Part shown: piece by piece, positions 54,059-63,868 of the stretch
How positions within the stretch are numbered: position 1 is the first letter of the stretch
Layout of the letters: the number at the start of each line of letters is the position of its first letter
Assembly: GCA_035293945.1 (NCBI GenBank)
Contig: DATGLV010000014.1
Span: forward strand, 36,764-100,763
Direction of reading: 5' to 3'
Source of the DNA: VAZQ01 sp035293945
Lineage (GTDB): Bacteria; Pseudomonadota; Alphaproteobacteria; Rhizobiales; Xanthobacteraceae
Length of the DNA: 64,000 nt
Program-made: the position numbers and the translations under genes
The notes under the pieces: model-generated
The model's input: only the letters and a program-made list of their open reading frames with translations
Told to the model about the DNA's origin: nothing
Database searches by the model: none

Positions 54059-57000
54059 CTAATGGGACGGCGTAGCCAGAGACAGGCTCGGCAGCGGGTG
54101 AACGTGCTGCGGCGCAAGGCTCTCCGAGGATCCCGCGGCGGGCCCGAACGCTGCGGCCATGAACTGTGTCAGCAACCCTATGCTGCCGGCGGGCGGATCC
54201 GTCACCGTGATCTTCTGGGTCTTTGACGTCGCTTGCTCGCCGGGGGTGCTGTTCGTCGCCGTGAGCAGCAGCACGTTCTTTGGGTGACCGGCGCCGGCGT
54301 AGGTCGAGTGCAGCGTCAGGCCGCTGTTGACCTCTGCTGCCGTAAGGGTAACCGAGGCACCGCTGAATATCGTGGCGTCGGCATTGTCGGTGATGAATTC
54401 GTAGGAGGTGAGGCCGGCGATCTTCACCGATACCGTGTCGTCTGCATCCGAGCTCGCCACGGTAACACCGAGGCCGACAGAGCCGCCACCGGTCACTGTA
54501 AGCGCAGGTTTCGCAAGGGTAAGCACCGGCGGCGCTTCGGTGACCGCCGCTGTTGCATTGCTCGTGGCTGTGGCACCACTGCCATCGCTGTCGGTCAACG
54601 TTGCGACCACGCGCAGTCTTTGGCCCTCGTCGGTCTCAGCGAGGAGATACGTCGAGCCGGTTGCGCCAATGTTGGTCCATGTTTTCCCGATCAGCTCTTG
54701 CCACTGGTAGCCGACGGTGGCGTCGGCGTCGTTGGTGACCGAAGTCGCAACCAGCGAGCTCCCAACACGCGCCGTCCCACTCACTTGCACCGAGAGCGTC
54801 GGCGCTCCTTCGATGGTTACTTCACCGTTGTTGAAGATGTCGTTGCTGAAGTTGAAGGCACCGGCGCTGGCGAAGTTACCCAGGAATCTCACCTCGTCGA
54901 CCAGGGCACCTCCCACCATGACGTTCACGGTCGCCTCGCCGTTACCGAGAGTCACAGTCTCGGTCGGCAGGCCACCCAGATTCTGCAAAGTGACGCTGTC
55001 GCCCGGCAGGAACCCCGCGAACGTCGCATGCTGGATCAGCGCGTCCTGCTCGAACACCTGGCCGTTTGTGTTGCCGCTTTGAGGAATGAAGTCGATGGTC
55101 TGCCCGCTGCCGACGCCGACGCCCTGGCCGAAGCCCAGCTCGGCATTGCCGTAAAGGTTCATGCTCCCATTGCCCGTCACATCCAGCGGGCTCATGTTGC
55201 TCGCTTCCGCGAAAATGGCACTCGTCGAGCCGCCGCCGCTGGTGCCGATGACGTTCACCGCACCGTCATTCTCGAACACCGCCTGGCCCAGCCCCGAAGC
55301 CGCGCTGGACAGGGTCCAGTATGTGGTCGCCGAGCCAGGTGTGAAATTGTTGGTGCCATTGACGAACAGTTGTCCCTGATTCACCAGCGTCATCGAGCTG
55401 GTGTAGGGATTTCCGTTCAATGCAATTGAATCGCTGATCGACCAGGTGCTGCTGCCGGTTCCGGTCGCCTGCGACAGCCGCGCCGGCATGTAAGCGTAGT
55501 CGGCGCCCTGATCCATGTTGTCGAACGCAATGTCCGTCCCGGGTGCGGGGCTTGTGGGCGGTACGGTGTTTCCCCACGCGGCCGGGTCGAGCCACGAGTC
55601 GACCGGCTTGGTGCCGATGAACGAGAACTGCGGTTGCGGGCTGGCGGCGTTGAGGTAGAGATCGGTGCCGGTTGAGCCGTCCGAGCTCCAGCGGACGAAC
55701 GTTCCGGGCGCATAGCTGCCGCTGAGCTGTATCGTGTCCGCCGCGCCGTCAGTGGTATGGATGCTCAGGACGTCGGTCGATGTGTTCAGGTTGGCGGATG
55801 CGATGCTGCCGAGGCCGATGGTGGTGATGTCGATTTGGTTGGTCGGGAACGGATTGATGCTCGCCGGACCAACGGTCATGCCGGCGACGGTTCCATGGAA
55901 ATCCGCGATGTCGAGCAAGCGAAGGGTCCCCGTGCCGCCGAGGAACGTCACCACGGCGCCGGCGGCGACCGTCACCGACTGGTCGATCTGAAGCACCGAG
56001 CCGGCGCTGTTGTCGATCGCGAGGCCGGTCACGTCGGCACCGATAGCGACACTGCTCCCGGGTGCTCCGATCTCCAATGCTCCGCCGCTCGCTTCATAGG
56101 TTCCGCCGCCCGCAAGGGTCAGCACCTTGGCTTCGGGCGTGATCGTGCCGGTGCCGGAGATCGCGCCCGTATTGTTCAGGGTGGCCGGAGTGCTGAAAAA
56201 ACCGATATACCCCACCTGCAATGAGCCGCCCGAGAGAGTGACCGTGCCGGTGTTGGTGAACGTGACGCCCGCTTGGACTTGTCCGACATCCGTGATGGTG
56301 CCGGAGTTGTTGAGGTTGCCCGCCCCTTCCTGGAACTGGCCCCCCGACGCAACGCTGAGCAAGCCGTTGTTATTGAACGTGTCGATGCCGATGTCGAAAA
56401 CCGTGGCGTTGGCGGCGACCGTGATCGTTCCGTAGTTGTAGCTTGTGAACACGCTGTCAATCGGACCCTGCCCGAGGTTGCTCAGCGTGTTGGCGCCGAA
56501 CGCCAGTGTGGCATTCGTGTCGCCGACGAACAGGGCGCCCATGACCGCGCCGATACCGGAGGCGTCGACCGTAACGGTGTAGGCGCCGGTCCCGCCGAGG
56601 TAGGCGACGTCGCCGGGGCCAGGAACCGCGCCGTCCCAATTGCCGGCGGTGTCCCAGATTCCGCTCGTTGGAGCAGCATCCGACCCTCCGGGGCCCTTCC
56701 AAGTCTGCAGCGCCAAGACGGCCCGATATTCAGCGATCCCCGCCTCGGTCAGCGGCGGCCGCGTATCGGGCGCAAGCGTCCAGACGCCGCCCAGTGCTGC
56801 AGCTCCGATCAGGTCGGAGGCCGCGGCGATTTCCGCACCGGTCGCCTGCGCCAGGCGCGCGACCAGGTTCGCGCCTTCCCTGCCGGCACCAGCACGGCAG
56901 CTCCAAAGTCGCACAGTTCCCCCGGGCAGAAGCGCGTCGCCAATGGCGCGGAGCTCGTCCGCCTCGTCGGCCAGCGTTTCTGCCGACCATTCGCCGGCGG

Positions 57001-57208
57001 CGAATGCAACTTTCCCCGGGGTGCCGTGCGCCATGATGTGGATGGCACCGATTCCGTCGCGGCCTTTGAGCGCGGCGACCATCTGCTGCGCGGGACGGCA
57101 ATCGGGGGCGAGGACGATCGCCTCGACCTCCGATCTCAATCCCCCGATAACAGTTTCGATGTCGCAAATAGATGGGTCTATGAACAGCAGTTCCATCGTG
57201 CAGGACAT
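54059..57208 (-). CDS. DUF4347-domain surface-type protein
   Basis: 1,049 residues. The N-terminal 160 residues are DUF4347, a caspase-like fold: His61 in IHIMAHGTPG and Cys104 in LWSCRAGAG form the dyad position. The middle contains glycine-, threonine- and asparagine-rich beta-helix-like sequence with recurrent NNSG/NTG units and two SWLDPAAW/IWDTAGNWD-type starts. The C-terminal third has Ig-like strands (VGYQWQELIGKTW, STYLLAETDEGQRLRVVATLTDSDGSG). No signal peptide or calcium-binding nonapeptides are seen. DUF4347 proteins are usually large type I-secreted adhesins, but no secretion genes are nearby. It is flanked by copies of an esterase gene end. Confidence 0.8.
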   Translation of the reverse strand: MSCTMELLFIDPSICDIETVIGGLRSEVEAIVLAPDCRPAQQMVAALKGRDGIGAIHIMAHGTPGKVAFAAGEWSAETLADEADELRAIGDALLPGGTVRLWSCRAGAGREGANLVARLAQATGAEIAAASDLIGAAALGGVWTLAPDTRPPLTEAGIAEYRAVLALQTWKGPGGSDAAPTSGIWDTAGNWDGAVPGPGDVAYLGGTGAYTVTVDASGIGAVMGALFVGDTNATLAFGANTLSNLGQGPIDSVFTSYNYGTITVAANATVFDIGIDTFNNNGLLSVASGGQFQEGAGNLNNSGTITDVGQVQAGVTFTNTGTVTLSGGSLQVGYIGFFSTPATLNNTGAISGTGTITPEAKVLTLAGGGTYEASGGALEIGAPGSSVAIGADVTGLAIDNSAGSVLQIDQSVTVAAGAVVTFLGGTGTLRLLDIADFHGTVAGMTVGPASINPFPTNQIDITTIGLGSIASANLNTSTDVLSIHTTDGAADTIQLSGSYAPGTFVRWSSDGSTGTDLYLNAASPQPQFSFIGTKPVDSWLDPAAWGNTVPPTSPAPGTDIAFDNMDQGADYAYMPARLSQATGTGSSTWSISDSIALNGNPYTSSMTLVNQGQLFVNGTNNFTPGSATTYWTLSSAASGLGQAVFENDGAVNVIGTSGGGSTSAIFAEASNMSPLDVTGNGSMNLYGNAELGFGQGVGVGSGQTIDFIPQSGNTNGQVFEQDALIQHATFAGFLPGDSVTLQNLGGLPTETVTLGNGEATVNVMVGGALVDEVRFLGNFASAGAFNFSNDIFNNGEVTIEGAPTLSVQVSGTARVGSSLVATSVTNDADATVGYQWQELIGKTWTNIGATGSTYLLAETDEGQRLRVVATLTDSDGSGATATSNATAAVTEAPPVLTLAKPALTVTGGGSVGLGVTVASSDADDTVSVKIAGLTSYEFITDNADATIFSGASVTLTAAEVNSGLTLHSTYAGAGHPKNVLLLTATNSTPGEQATSKTQKITVTDPPAGSIGLLTQFMAAAFGPAAGSSESLAPQHVHPLPSLSLATPSH

Positions 57209-57436
57209 GGACTAATCATCCTCTGGTTGTAATTTTCTCGTAGCGCAGAATCCACCTGTCTCGCAAGCGAAATCCCGGGCGTGCCGACGATTGCGGGCTG
57301 CCTGGCGCTCGTCAGGAATCCACGCCGGCTCGGGCAAGAACTTTGAGGCGAGGACGGAGCGCGTCAATATCGATCCCCAAGGACGCTCCAAACAATAAAC
57401 GTGCTATCAGGTGGCCGCGGCCGGAGGCGCCTTTCT

Positions 57437-58004
57437 TCAGTGTGCTGCCGGGGCCGCACTTTCATTGGCCGATCTCGCCGCGGCGATCACCTGCGGCAAC
57501 AGGCCGGCCGCGATGGCGGCGTGACCCTGTGCATTGTAGTGTTGGCCGTCGGGGTCGCGCGTGCTCTCCGGTGCGTAGGCGCCGAGCTTGTCCAGCAGAA
57601 TGACCTTGATGCCGCGCGCCTGAAGCTCGCTGGTCATTCGCGCGACGTTGGCGGCGGTGTCACCACCGAGGCCCTGGCGCGCATCATTGCCGCCGACCTG
57701 CAGGATGACGATCTGCGTCCCCTTCGGCACTGCCGCATTCATCCGGTGCAGCATTCCGTCGGTGTTGTCTCCGGGAACGCCCGCGTTGCTCACGTGCGCG
57801 TCGTAGCCTTTCGCCCGCAGCAATGCCTCGAGTTGCGCCGGAGGCCGCACTGCGCGAAACCCCGCCCGGATGCGCGCCGATGCCCCTGCCCGCCGTGTTG
57901 CTGGCGCCCAATGCCACGATGTTCAATGACGCCGCACCAGCGTTCAACGTGTCAGCCACGAGTCCAAGCCATAGGACCAAGGCCACGATAAAGCCTTTGC
58001 TCAT
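57437..58004 (-). pseudogene. Frameshifted secreted SGNH/GDSL esterase
   Basis: Two frames together give one esterase. The first (from 58004) has a signal peptide and LNIVALGASNTAGRGIG with the nucleophile serine of GxSxTxG. The second, ending at 57437, has VSNAGVPGDNTDG, VGGNDARQG and the catalytic DGQHYNAQGH. Removing one G from the GGGG run near 57870 joins them in frame (HPGGFRAVRPPAQLEALL). It is an arylesterase/TesA-like periplasmic hydrolase if repaired. A sequencing error cannot be excluded. Its 3' end was copied to 53800-53890. Confidence 0.8.
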
Positions 58005-58185
58005 TCACCTCTCCCGGCTTGGCGCCGCGGCTCAACAGCGTGCGCGACATGAACAGCCGAAGGTTGTGTCTGTTCGATATACCCTTTCTTCAATTGACCC
58101 GCCACCCCCGACAAGCTCGGGAGAGCTCGATGGCAACCCGATGGCTTGCGCCTCTCGGCGCGGCCCGATACATCACTGGGCAAGT

Positions 58186-58263
58186 CGGAGCGTAGCGCAG
58201 CCCGGTTAGCGCACCAGTCTGGGGGACTGGGGGTCCCGAGTTCAAATCTCGGCGCTCCGACCA
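58186..58263 (+). tRNA. tRNA-Pro (GGG)
   Basis: Acceptor CGGAGCG/CGCTCCG, D-stem GCGC/GCGC, anticodon loop CTGGGGG with anticodon GGG, T-loop TTCAAAT and an encoded CCA. Genes of the accessory type (mazEF, restriction remnants) start directly downstream, so its 3' end is a possible island attachment site. Confidence 0.95.
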
Positions 58264-58425
58264 AAACATCAAAATGAAAGCGTCGCTTTGCCAGGGGGCC
58301 GGCGTTCTCGGTCCGGGCGGTGGCCTTGCTTGGCGATCAGGGCATGGCTTGGCATGGCACGGCTTGGGCTCCTTGACGGTGCACCGGCGCGCCCGTATCT
58401 ATTCCGTATATCCAGGAGCGGGACG

Positions 58426-58692
58426 ATGAAGACCGAGCTCGTGAGATGGGGCAACAGCCTCGCGCTGCGCGTGCCCAAGCCGGTGGTCGAGGAGCTTGGG
58501 GCCAAGGAAGGCAGTGCGATGGAGATGACGGTGCGCGACGGCGAGCTGCTGATCCGGCTTGCCCGGCCAAAGCGCAAACGCAAGTACACGATCGAAGAAT
58601 TGGTTGCCGGGATCACCCCGGAGAACCGGCACGAAGAGCTTGATTGGGGGCCTGATGTCGGCGCCGAAATCCTCCCGCCCTACAAAGAATGA
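58426..58692 (+). CDS. mazE: MazE-type antitoxin
   Basis: 88 residues from the ATG at 58426 with CAGGAG upstream. The SpoVT/AbrB DNA-binding fold shows VRWGNSLALRVPKPVVEELG and MTVRDGELLIRLARP; the C-terminal part (TIEELVAGITPENRHEE) would neutralise the toxin. It overlaps mazF by 38 bases, a usual arrangement, and should autoregulate the pair. It sits 160 bases from tRNA-Pro. Confidence 0.93.
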   Translation: MKTELVRWGNSLALRVPKPVVEELGAKEGSAMEMTVRDGELLIRLARPKRKRKYTIEELVAGITPENRHEELDWGPDVGAEILPPYKE

Positions 58693-59023
58693 GTCATACT
58701 GCCCGGAGGCGGGCGACTTGATCTGGGTCGATCTCGACCCAGTCATCGGCCATGAGCAGAGCGGGCGTCGGCCGGTTATCGTGCTGAGTCCGGGTCTCTA
58801 CAACGCCGCGTCCGGGCTGTGCGTGGTCTGCCCGGTGACGAGCCGCGTGCGCGGATACCCGTTCGAAGTCCCTGTGCCGGCGGCGAGTGCCGTATCCGGA
58901 GTCGTCCTGGCCGATCAGGTCCGCAGCCTGTCCTGGGAGAGGCGTTACATCCGGCCGATTGGTCGCAGCGTGTCACTGCTTGATGACGTGCGCGACCGTG
59001 TCGGGGCGCTGCTGGGAATTTGA
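58655..59023 (+). CDS. mazF: MazF/PemK-type endoribonuclease toxin
   Basis: 122 residues. The family opening GDLIWVDLDPVIGHEQSGRRPVIVLSP contains the conserved arginine and is followed by VVCPVTSRVRGYPFEVPVP and VLADQVRSLSWERRYI. It cleaves mRNA at short sites when free of MazE. The start at 58655 lies within mazE, so translation is coupled. It ends 8 bases from the convergent hsdR remnant. Confidence 0.94.
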   Translation: MSAPKSSRPTKNESYCPEAGDLIWVDLDPVIGHEQSGRRPVIVLSPGLYNAASGLCVVCPVTSRVRGYPFEVPVPAASAVSGVVLADQVRSLSWERRYIRPIGRSVSLLDDVRDRVGALLGI

Positions 59024-59031
59024 AGTTGGCC

Positions 59032-62000
59032 TCACGCTGCCGACCTCGGCTCGAGCTCCCGCAGGATTTGCACCAGACGGACTACGTCGGCCTGCTGAAA
59101 CACACCCTCGACGCCATTGCGGTCGAAGTCCGTGAACGGGGCTTCGTAAAGCAGCTTCGGGTCCATCACGCCACGTGCGGTCAGGTGATCAATCACGAGG
59201 TTGAGAAACTCGAGTTGGTTTGCGGTAAGCGTGCGGCCATCAATAAATTCCGTGAAGGCGCGCTTCGCGGCCTCGCGATCAAGCCCGACAAGACCGCGGA
59301 CGAAGACCGGCAGTCCACCGTCTGCCTGCAACGCTCCGAGGGCGGTCTGATCGACACCAGCTTCCAGGAAAATTCGCTCAAGCTCCTTGAGATCGGTGGC
59401 GGTGAGAGGTTCGTTCCGTTTCACCTTAAGAACGGCGATATGGTTCTCATGCGGCTTGAGAAATACGCGCGCCTTGCGGCGGAAGGCGTCCATGTCGGTG
59501 CCGACGGAGATGCCCGGAACAACCATGGCGGTCGCTGCGCCCGGGGTGTCCTCGAAATCGGAGTAGACCAAATCCGCTTCTTGTGCTCGATCAGCTTAAC
59601 CAGCGCGCGGAGGCGGCGGCGCACGGTTTCCAGCATCGGCAGCGTGATGTCCTGCCAGAACTCATCGGTCTGTATTTCCAGGATCAGAGCCATTTCGGCG
59701 GCGACCATCGGTACATTGCCCAGCTCTTCCAGCAGTGACGCCATCTCCGTGATCCTGGTCCTGAGCCCGTTGAAGGCCGGGTCGACGCGCAGGAGGGCGA
59801 GCTCGGCCCGGAAGACCACCAGGTCGAACTGCTTGGCGGCGAGATCGTGGTCCACGACAGATGTCGGAAGGCCGGCGACGTGCTCGATCAGCTCGTGCCG
59901 CGCATCGGCGTCGACCTTTTTCCACGCCTCACCGGCACTGTATTTCTCGACGTAGCGGCGCTGCGGCCGAACCAGGAAATTGTCGAGGCTCATGCCGACA
60001 ATCTCGGTCCGCAATTGACCCGCAACGTCATCGCGCAGCTTTTTGATATCGGCCGCGCGGTCCGCCGCAGACCCGCGCTCGCCCAGCTCGCCATGCGGCG
60101 TCGGCTCCTGCGTGTAGCCGTCGGATGGAGCGTCTGACCTTTTGCCGTCGACCTCGCCGACAAGCTCCACGCGCGCGGCGAATAGCCGCTTGGCCAGGCT
60201 GTCGGCGCCGGCTCCTTCGGTCACGTCGGGGTTCTGGCTGAAGAACTCGAAATTACGGCACCAATCGAAGATGCAGAAGAATTCCTTGTGGCGGCCCGGC
60301 CCGAACAGATTGGGGCAGAGCCGGGTGCCGCGGCCGATCATCTGCCAGAACTTGGTCTTTGACCGCACCGGCTTGAAGAAGACGAGGTTCACAAGCTCCG
60401 GCACGTCGATGCCGGTATCCAGCATGTCGACCGAGATCGCGATGTGCGGCGGCTTGTTCGGGTCGTAGAGATCGTCGACCAGGGACTGCGCGTAGCTGTA
60501 TTCGGACACGACCACGCGCGCGAAGTGGCCGGCAAGGTGCGGATAGTTTGCGTCGAAGCGCGCGCCGATGAACTCCGCGTGCGCGCGGCTCTTGGCGAAG
60601 ATGATCGTCTTGCCGAGCCGGTCGCCATCCGCGACCTTGATGCCGTGCTCCATCAGATGCTTGAGCACGCGGTCGACGGTATCGGCGTTGAACAGCCACT
60701 TGTTGATCGCCGGAGCATCGACGGCGCCCGGCACGGTGCCGCTATCATCCCATTCCAGCGCGTCCCAGGCTTCCTTCTCTTCATCCGACAGATCGTCGTA
60801 GCGGATCCCGCGGTCGAGGAAATCGGTGGTGAGCGACACGGCCCGGGGAGGCACCAGGAAGCCGTCTTTCACCGCCTCGTCGAGGTTATAGGCGTCGGTT
60901 GGCACGCCCGTCTGCAGGTCGAACAGCCGGTAGGTGTCGCGGTCGACGTCGCCCTTGGGAGTCGCAGTCAGGCCGACCAGCAGGCTATCGAAATACTCGA
61001 ATATCGCCTTGTATTTCCGGTAGACCGATCGGTGTGCCTCGTCGATCACCACAAGGTCGAAATGCCCGACCCCGAAACGCCGTTCGCCCGCGTCGGCCTC
61101 GTCAATCAAACCCATCATGGTCGGATAGGTCGAAACGTAGACGCGGCCCTCCTGGTGCGGCTCCTCCAGCAGGTTGACGGTCGCGGCGCCCGGCAAATGC
61201 GTCTTGAAGGCATTGGCGGCCTGCCGTACCAGCGCCTTGCGGTCGGCGAGGAACAGCACGCGCTTGACCCAATTCGCGCGCATCAGGAGATCGCACAGGG
61301 CGATGACGGTGCGGGTCTTGCCGGAGCCGGTCGCCATCACCAAGAGCGCCTTGCGCTGCTTGTCGCGCTCGAAGGCTTCGGCGACACGGCGGATGGCGCG
61401 CTCCTGGTAGAACCGCTCGACGATGTTGCGGTCGATATCCTCAGGCGCCAGCGCCTTGCGGGTCTCGCGGCGCTGGATCATCAGCGCCAGCTCGTCCTTC
61501 TTGAGGAAGCCCTGGATCGGTCGTGGCGGATGCCGGGTGTCGTCCCAAATCCAGTGATCGTAGCCGTTCGAGTAGAAGATGATCGGCCGCTGCCCGTACT
61601 GCCGCTCCAGGCAATCGGCATAGAGCTTGCCCTGCTGCTGGCCGGCGCGCGGATCCTTGCGCGTGCGCTTGGCCTCGACGAGGGCCAGCGGCTTGCCGTC
61701 ATCGCCGCGCAGCACGTAGTCGACATAGCCGACGCCGGGCACGTTCGGCATGCCGGTCACTTCGACTTCCGTTGCCCCTGGTGCCTGCGGGTCGAACCCG
61801 GCCTCGCGCAAAAGCAGGTCGATGAATAAATCGCGGGTCTCGGCCTCGCCGTAATCGTGACTGTCGGCGACTTTCTGGTTCACGGCCTTGGCGGCGGCGA
61901 TCTCGGCCTGCAGCGCCTTGATCTCTGCTTCAAGTGCGGCGCGGCCTTCCTCGCTGACACGTCGCGCCTCCTCGGCAGCCTGCCGGGCCTCGACCGACTC

Positions 62001-62219
62001 CTTGTAGCGGCGGCCGACCTCCTGCAACTGCGCCAGCGTCGAGGCGGCGACTTGCGTCAGCTTCGGCAGCGCCTCGATGCGGAAGGCGGCGTCCGCCGGC
62101 GGCTTGGCGCCGCGGGCGTAGGTGCGGGCAAGCCAGTAGGCGATGTGGAAAAGCTCACGCAGAGAGCCCGAGGCTTGGGCCGGCGAGACCTGCTTGCCGT
62201 GAACTGCGGCATGCCGACC
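59032..62219 (-). pseudogene. hsdR: Type I restriction endonuclease subunit R, truncated and frameshifted
   Basis: About 1,060 codons in two frames. In the 868-codon frame (counted from a TTG at 62027) the nuclease core has D103 and E118-A-K120 (LALVEAKR); the helicase has GSGKT at 234-238, DEAH at 329-332, LTATP near 354 and IGRGTRLC. The C-terminal EcoEI-type domain (VYSDFEDTPGAAT) continues in another frame after a one-base loss at a T-run near 59575. The reading frame stays open upstream to 62219, immediately after the higA stop, without any ATG, GTG or TTG before 62027; the N-terminal part expected of the family is therefore missing. Together with the frameshift this makes loss of function likely. 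hsdM is outside the window. Confidence 0.88.
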
Positions 62220-62540
62220 TTACGCGGCGGTCGCCCGAACTTCGAGATGCACGCCAGTCTTTTCCTGCAGTGCGCTGATGACGCTGAAAAGGTTGGCCGC
62301 GGTGGGATTGCCGCTCGGGCCGAACATGCGCATCAGGCTCTTGACCGGCGTGCGCGTAGCCACCGACAGTTTCTCGAAACCGATGGTCGCGTTGATGTAG
62401 GCCCGCAATGCAGCCTTGGCGGTATCCAAGTCGCTCGAGAGCAGCGCCTGGACGGCCTCGCTGAAAAGCGCTGCCCGAAAGGCGGGGTCGCGGTTGGCCC
62501 GCGCCCGCACGGTTTCGCTGAAGCTGCGAGTAAGCGGCAT
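62220..62540 (-). CDS. higA: HigA-like addiction-module antidote
   Basis: 106 residues from the ATG at 62540. Helix-turn-helix-like features lie in LSVATRTPVKSLMRMFGPSGNPTAANLFSVISALQEKTG, the pattern of the probable addiction-module antidote family. It follows the toxin gene by 5 bases. The stop is directly followed by the hsdR remnant in the same frame. Confidence 0.85.
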   Translation of the reverse strand: MPLTRSFSETVRARANRDPAFRAALFSEAVQALLSSDLDTAKAALRAYINATIGFEKLSVATRTPVKSLMRMFGPSGNPTAANLFSVISALQEKTGVHLEVRATAA

Positions 62541-62545
62541 ATGTC

Positions 62546-62881
62546 CTATTTTCTGCGCACGGTAACCTTGCGCGCCTTGTAAGCCCGCCACAACGCGAGC
62601 GCCGCAGCGATATCGCGTTGCTGACGCCGCTTTGTGCCTCCTCCAAGCAGGACGACGAGCGTCTTGCCGTCCCACCCGAAATAAACCCGATAACCCGGTC
62701 CTCGGTCGATGCGGACCTCTTGCGCTCCCTCGCCAATGCCCTTCACGCGCGAAGTGTTGCCGTCTGCCAGCCGTTCGATCGCCACGGTCACAAGCGCCGC
62801 TGCCTGCGAGTCCAGAGAGAAGAACCAGTCCTGATACGGGCTCCTCCCCTGCTCATTCAGGCATTCGACGATTTCAATCAT
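62546..62881 (-). CDS. higB: HigB/RelE-like addiction-module killer protein
   Basis: 111 residues of the RelE-superfamily killer type: IERLADGNTSRVKGIGEGAQEVRIDRGPGYRVYFG and LLGGGTKRRQQRDIAAALALW carry the basic residues typical of these ribosome-dependent mRNA interferases. The ATG overlaps the stop of the preceding 47-codon gene as ATGA. The toxin-before-antitoxin order is normal for the family. Confidence 0.88.
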   Translation of the reverse strand: MIEIVECLNEQGRSPYQDWFFSLDSQAAALVTVAIERLADGNTSRVKGIGEGAQEVRIDRGPGYRVYFGWDGKTLVVLLGGGTKRRQQRDIAAALALWRAYKARKVTVRRK

Positions 62882-63021
62882 TTGGTATCATATATGTTAC
62901 CCTCTGGCAACGGCTTCTTTTCCAAAGGCGTCGCTTTGCGAGCTGTCGGTGGCACCAGAACTGCCCCGGGCCGAAAGAACCGGCCGCGCTCGGCTTTTGA
63001 GAAATCGTATTCGTCCCGCAT
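62878..63021 (-). CDS. Small 47-residue protein coupled to higB
   Basis: MRDEYDFSKAERGRFFRPG is the start seen in many antitoxin-like small proteins, but the protein ends after 47 residues (GNIYDTK), so it lacks the ribbon-helix-helix part that usually follows. GGGGACG precedes the ATG at 63021, and the stop overlaps the higB start. It may be a truncated antitoxin kept as a leader gene. Confidence 0.55.
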   Translation of the reverse strand: MRDEYDFSKAERGRFFRPGAVLVPPTARKATPLEKKPLPEGNIYDTK

Positions 63022-63115
63022 TTCGTCCCCGGTGGGCCTGCTCCGCGCAATCATCCGGGTACGCCAAAGCGCACACAACCGCAATAAGAGTGCCTGGAGA
63101 TTGAAGCTCGTCGCC

Positions 63116-63868
63116 CTAAAGCTCGCCTCGGAACGCGCGGTGCTGGAGGGAGGCAAACAATGCGTCGAGCTTCGCGAGGTGGGAGCGGTGATGGGCCTTT
63201 AGCTCGTCGATTTCGGCGACGCGCGCGGCGACAGTTTTCTGAACGTTGAGCGGTGGGAGCGGAAAGCTGATGTCTAGCATTTGTCGGAGACCGAGGTCGC
63301 GGTTGACGATGCCCTTTGTCAACCGTTGTGATTGTTGATAGCAGTGCGAGGAATTGAGCACTTCTTGAAGCCAGACAGGTTCCACCCTCTGTTTCACCAG
63401 CTTCAACACCGCGACGTGGACCCAAACAGCAAAGTCTGAGTCGAAGTCAACCGCGCGAGCAATTCCGGTAGTACCTCCTTTCGTGTAAAGCACGTCGCCT
63501 CTCGTTGGCTTGACTTTTTTCCACTGAAATTTTCGCTTCGACATCAGAGATGAACTTCAGGTCATTCCAAACTATGCCTTCCGGTCGAATGTTTCTGGTT
63601 GATAGAAATGGGACCCCACTTTCCACGTAGTCTGGACTAACGTGAGGGCCATCGGAGACTGAACTGCACACCTCTCCGAGACGGCTGACAGGCCATTTCA
63701 TCGAGTTAGTGGCTGGGTCGCCGCAAGTCTTAATTAAAACGCAGCTTGGAAGCTTGTTTAGCTTTGCCAAAGTGTCTCGCCGCTTGCGGCGCAGGTCGTT
63801 GGCCTGATCGAGGATTGCCGCGATCCGCCGCTGGTCGTCGAGGGGTGGGAGGGGCAGCAGGAGGCTGT
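63116..63868 (-). pseudogene. hsdS: Type I restriction specificity subunit, interrupted
   Basis: The remaining part starts at the end of the first target-recognition half (LLLPLPPLDDQRRIAAILDQANDLRR), a conserved HsdS spacer helix. The second recognition domain follows (VPFLSTRNIRPEGIVWNDLKFISDVEA) and, in another frame, GDVLYTKGGTTGIARAV up to the second conserved helix (FPLPPLNVQKTVAARVAEIDELKAHH). Dropping one A in the AAAA run near 63530 joins the frames. The first recognition domain is absent, because an IS1182-type element begins at about 63868. Confidence 0.85.

Noticed and set aside
62155..62736. 193-codon minus-strand frame across higB and higA
   Set aside because: It reads both toxin-antitoxin genes out of frame and resembles nothing known.
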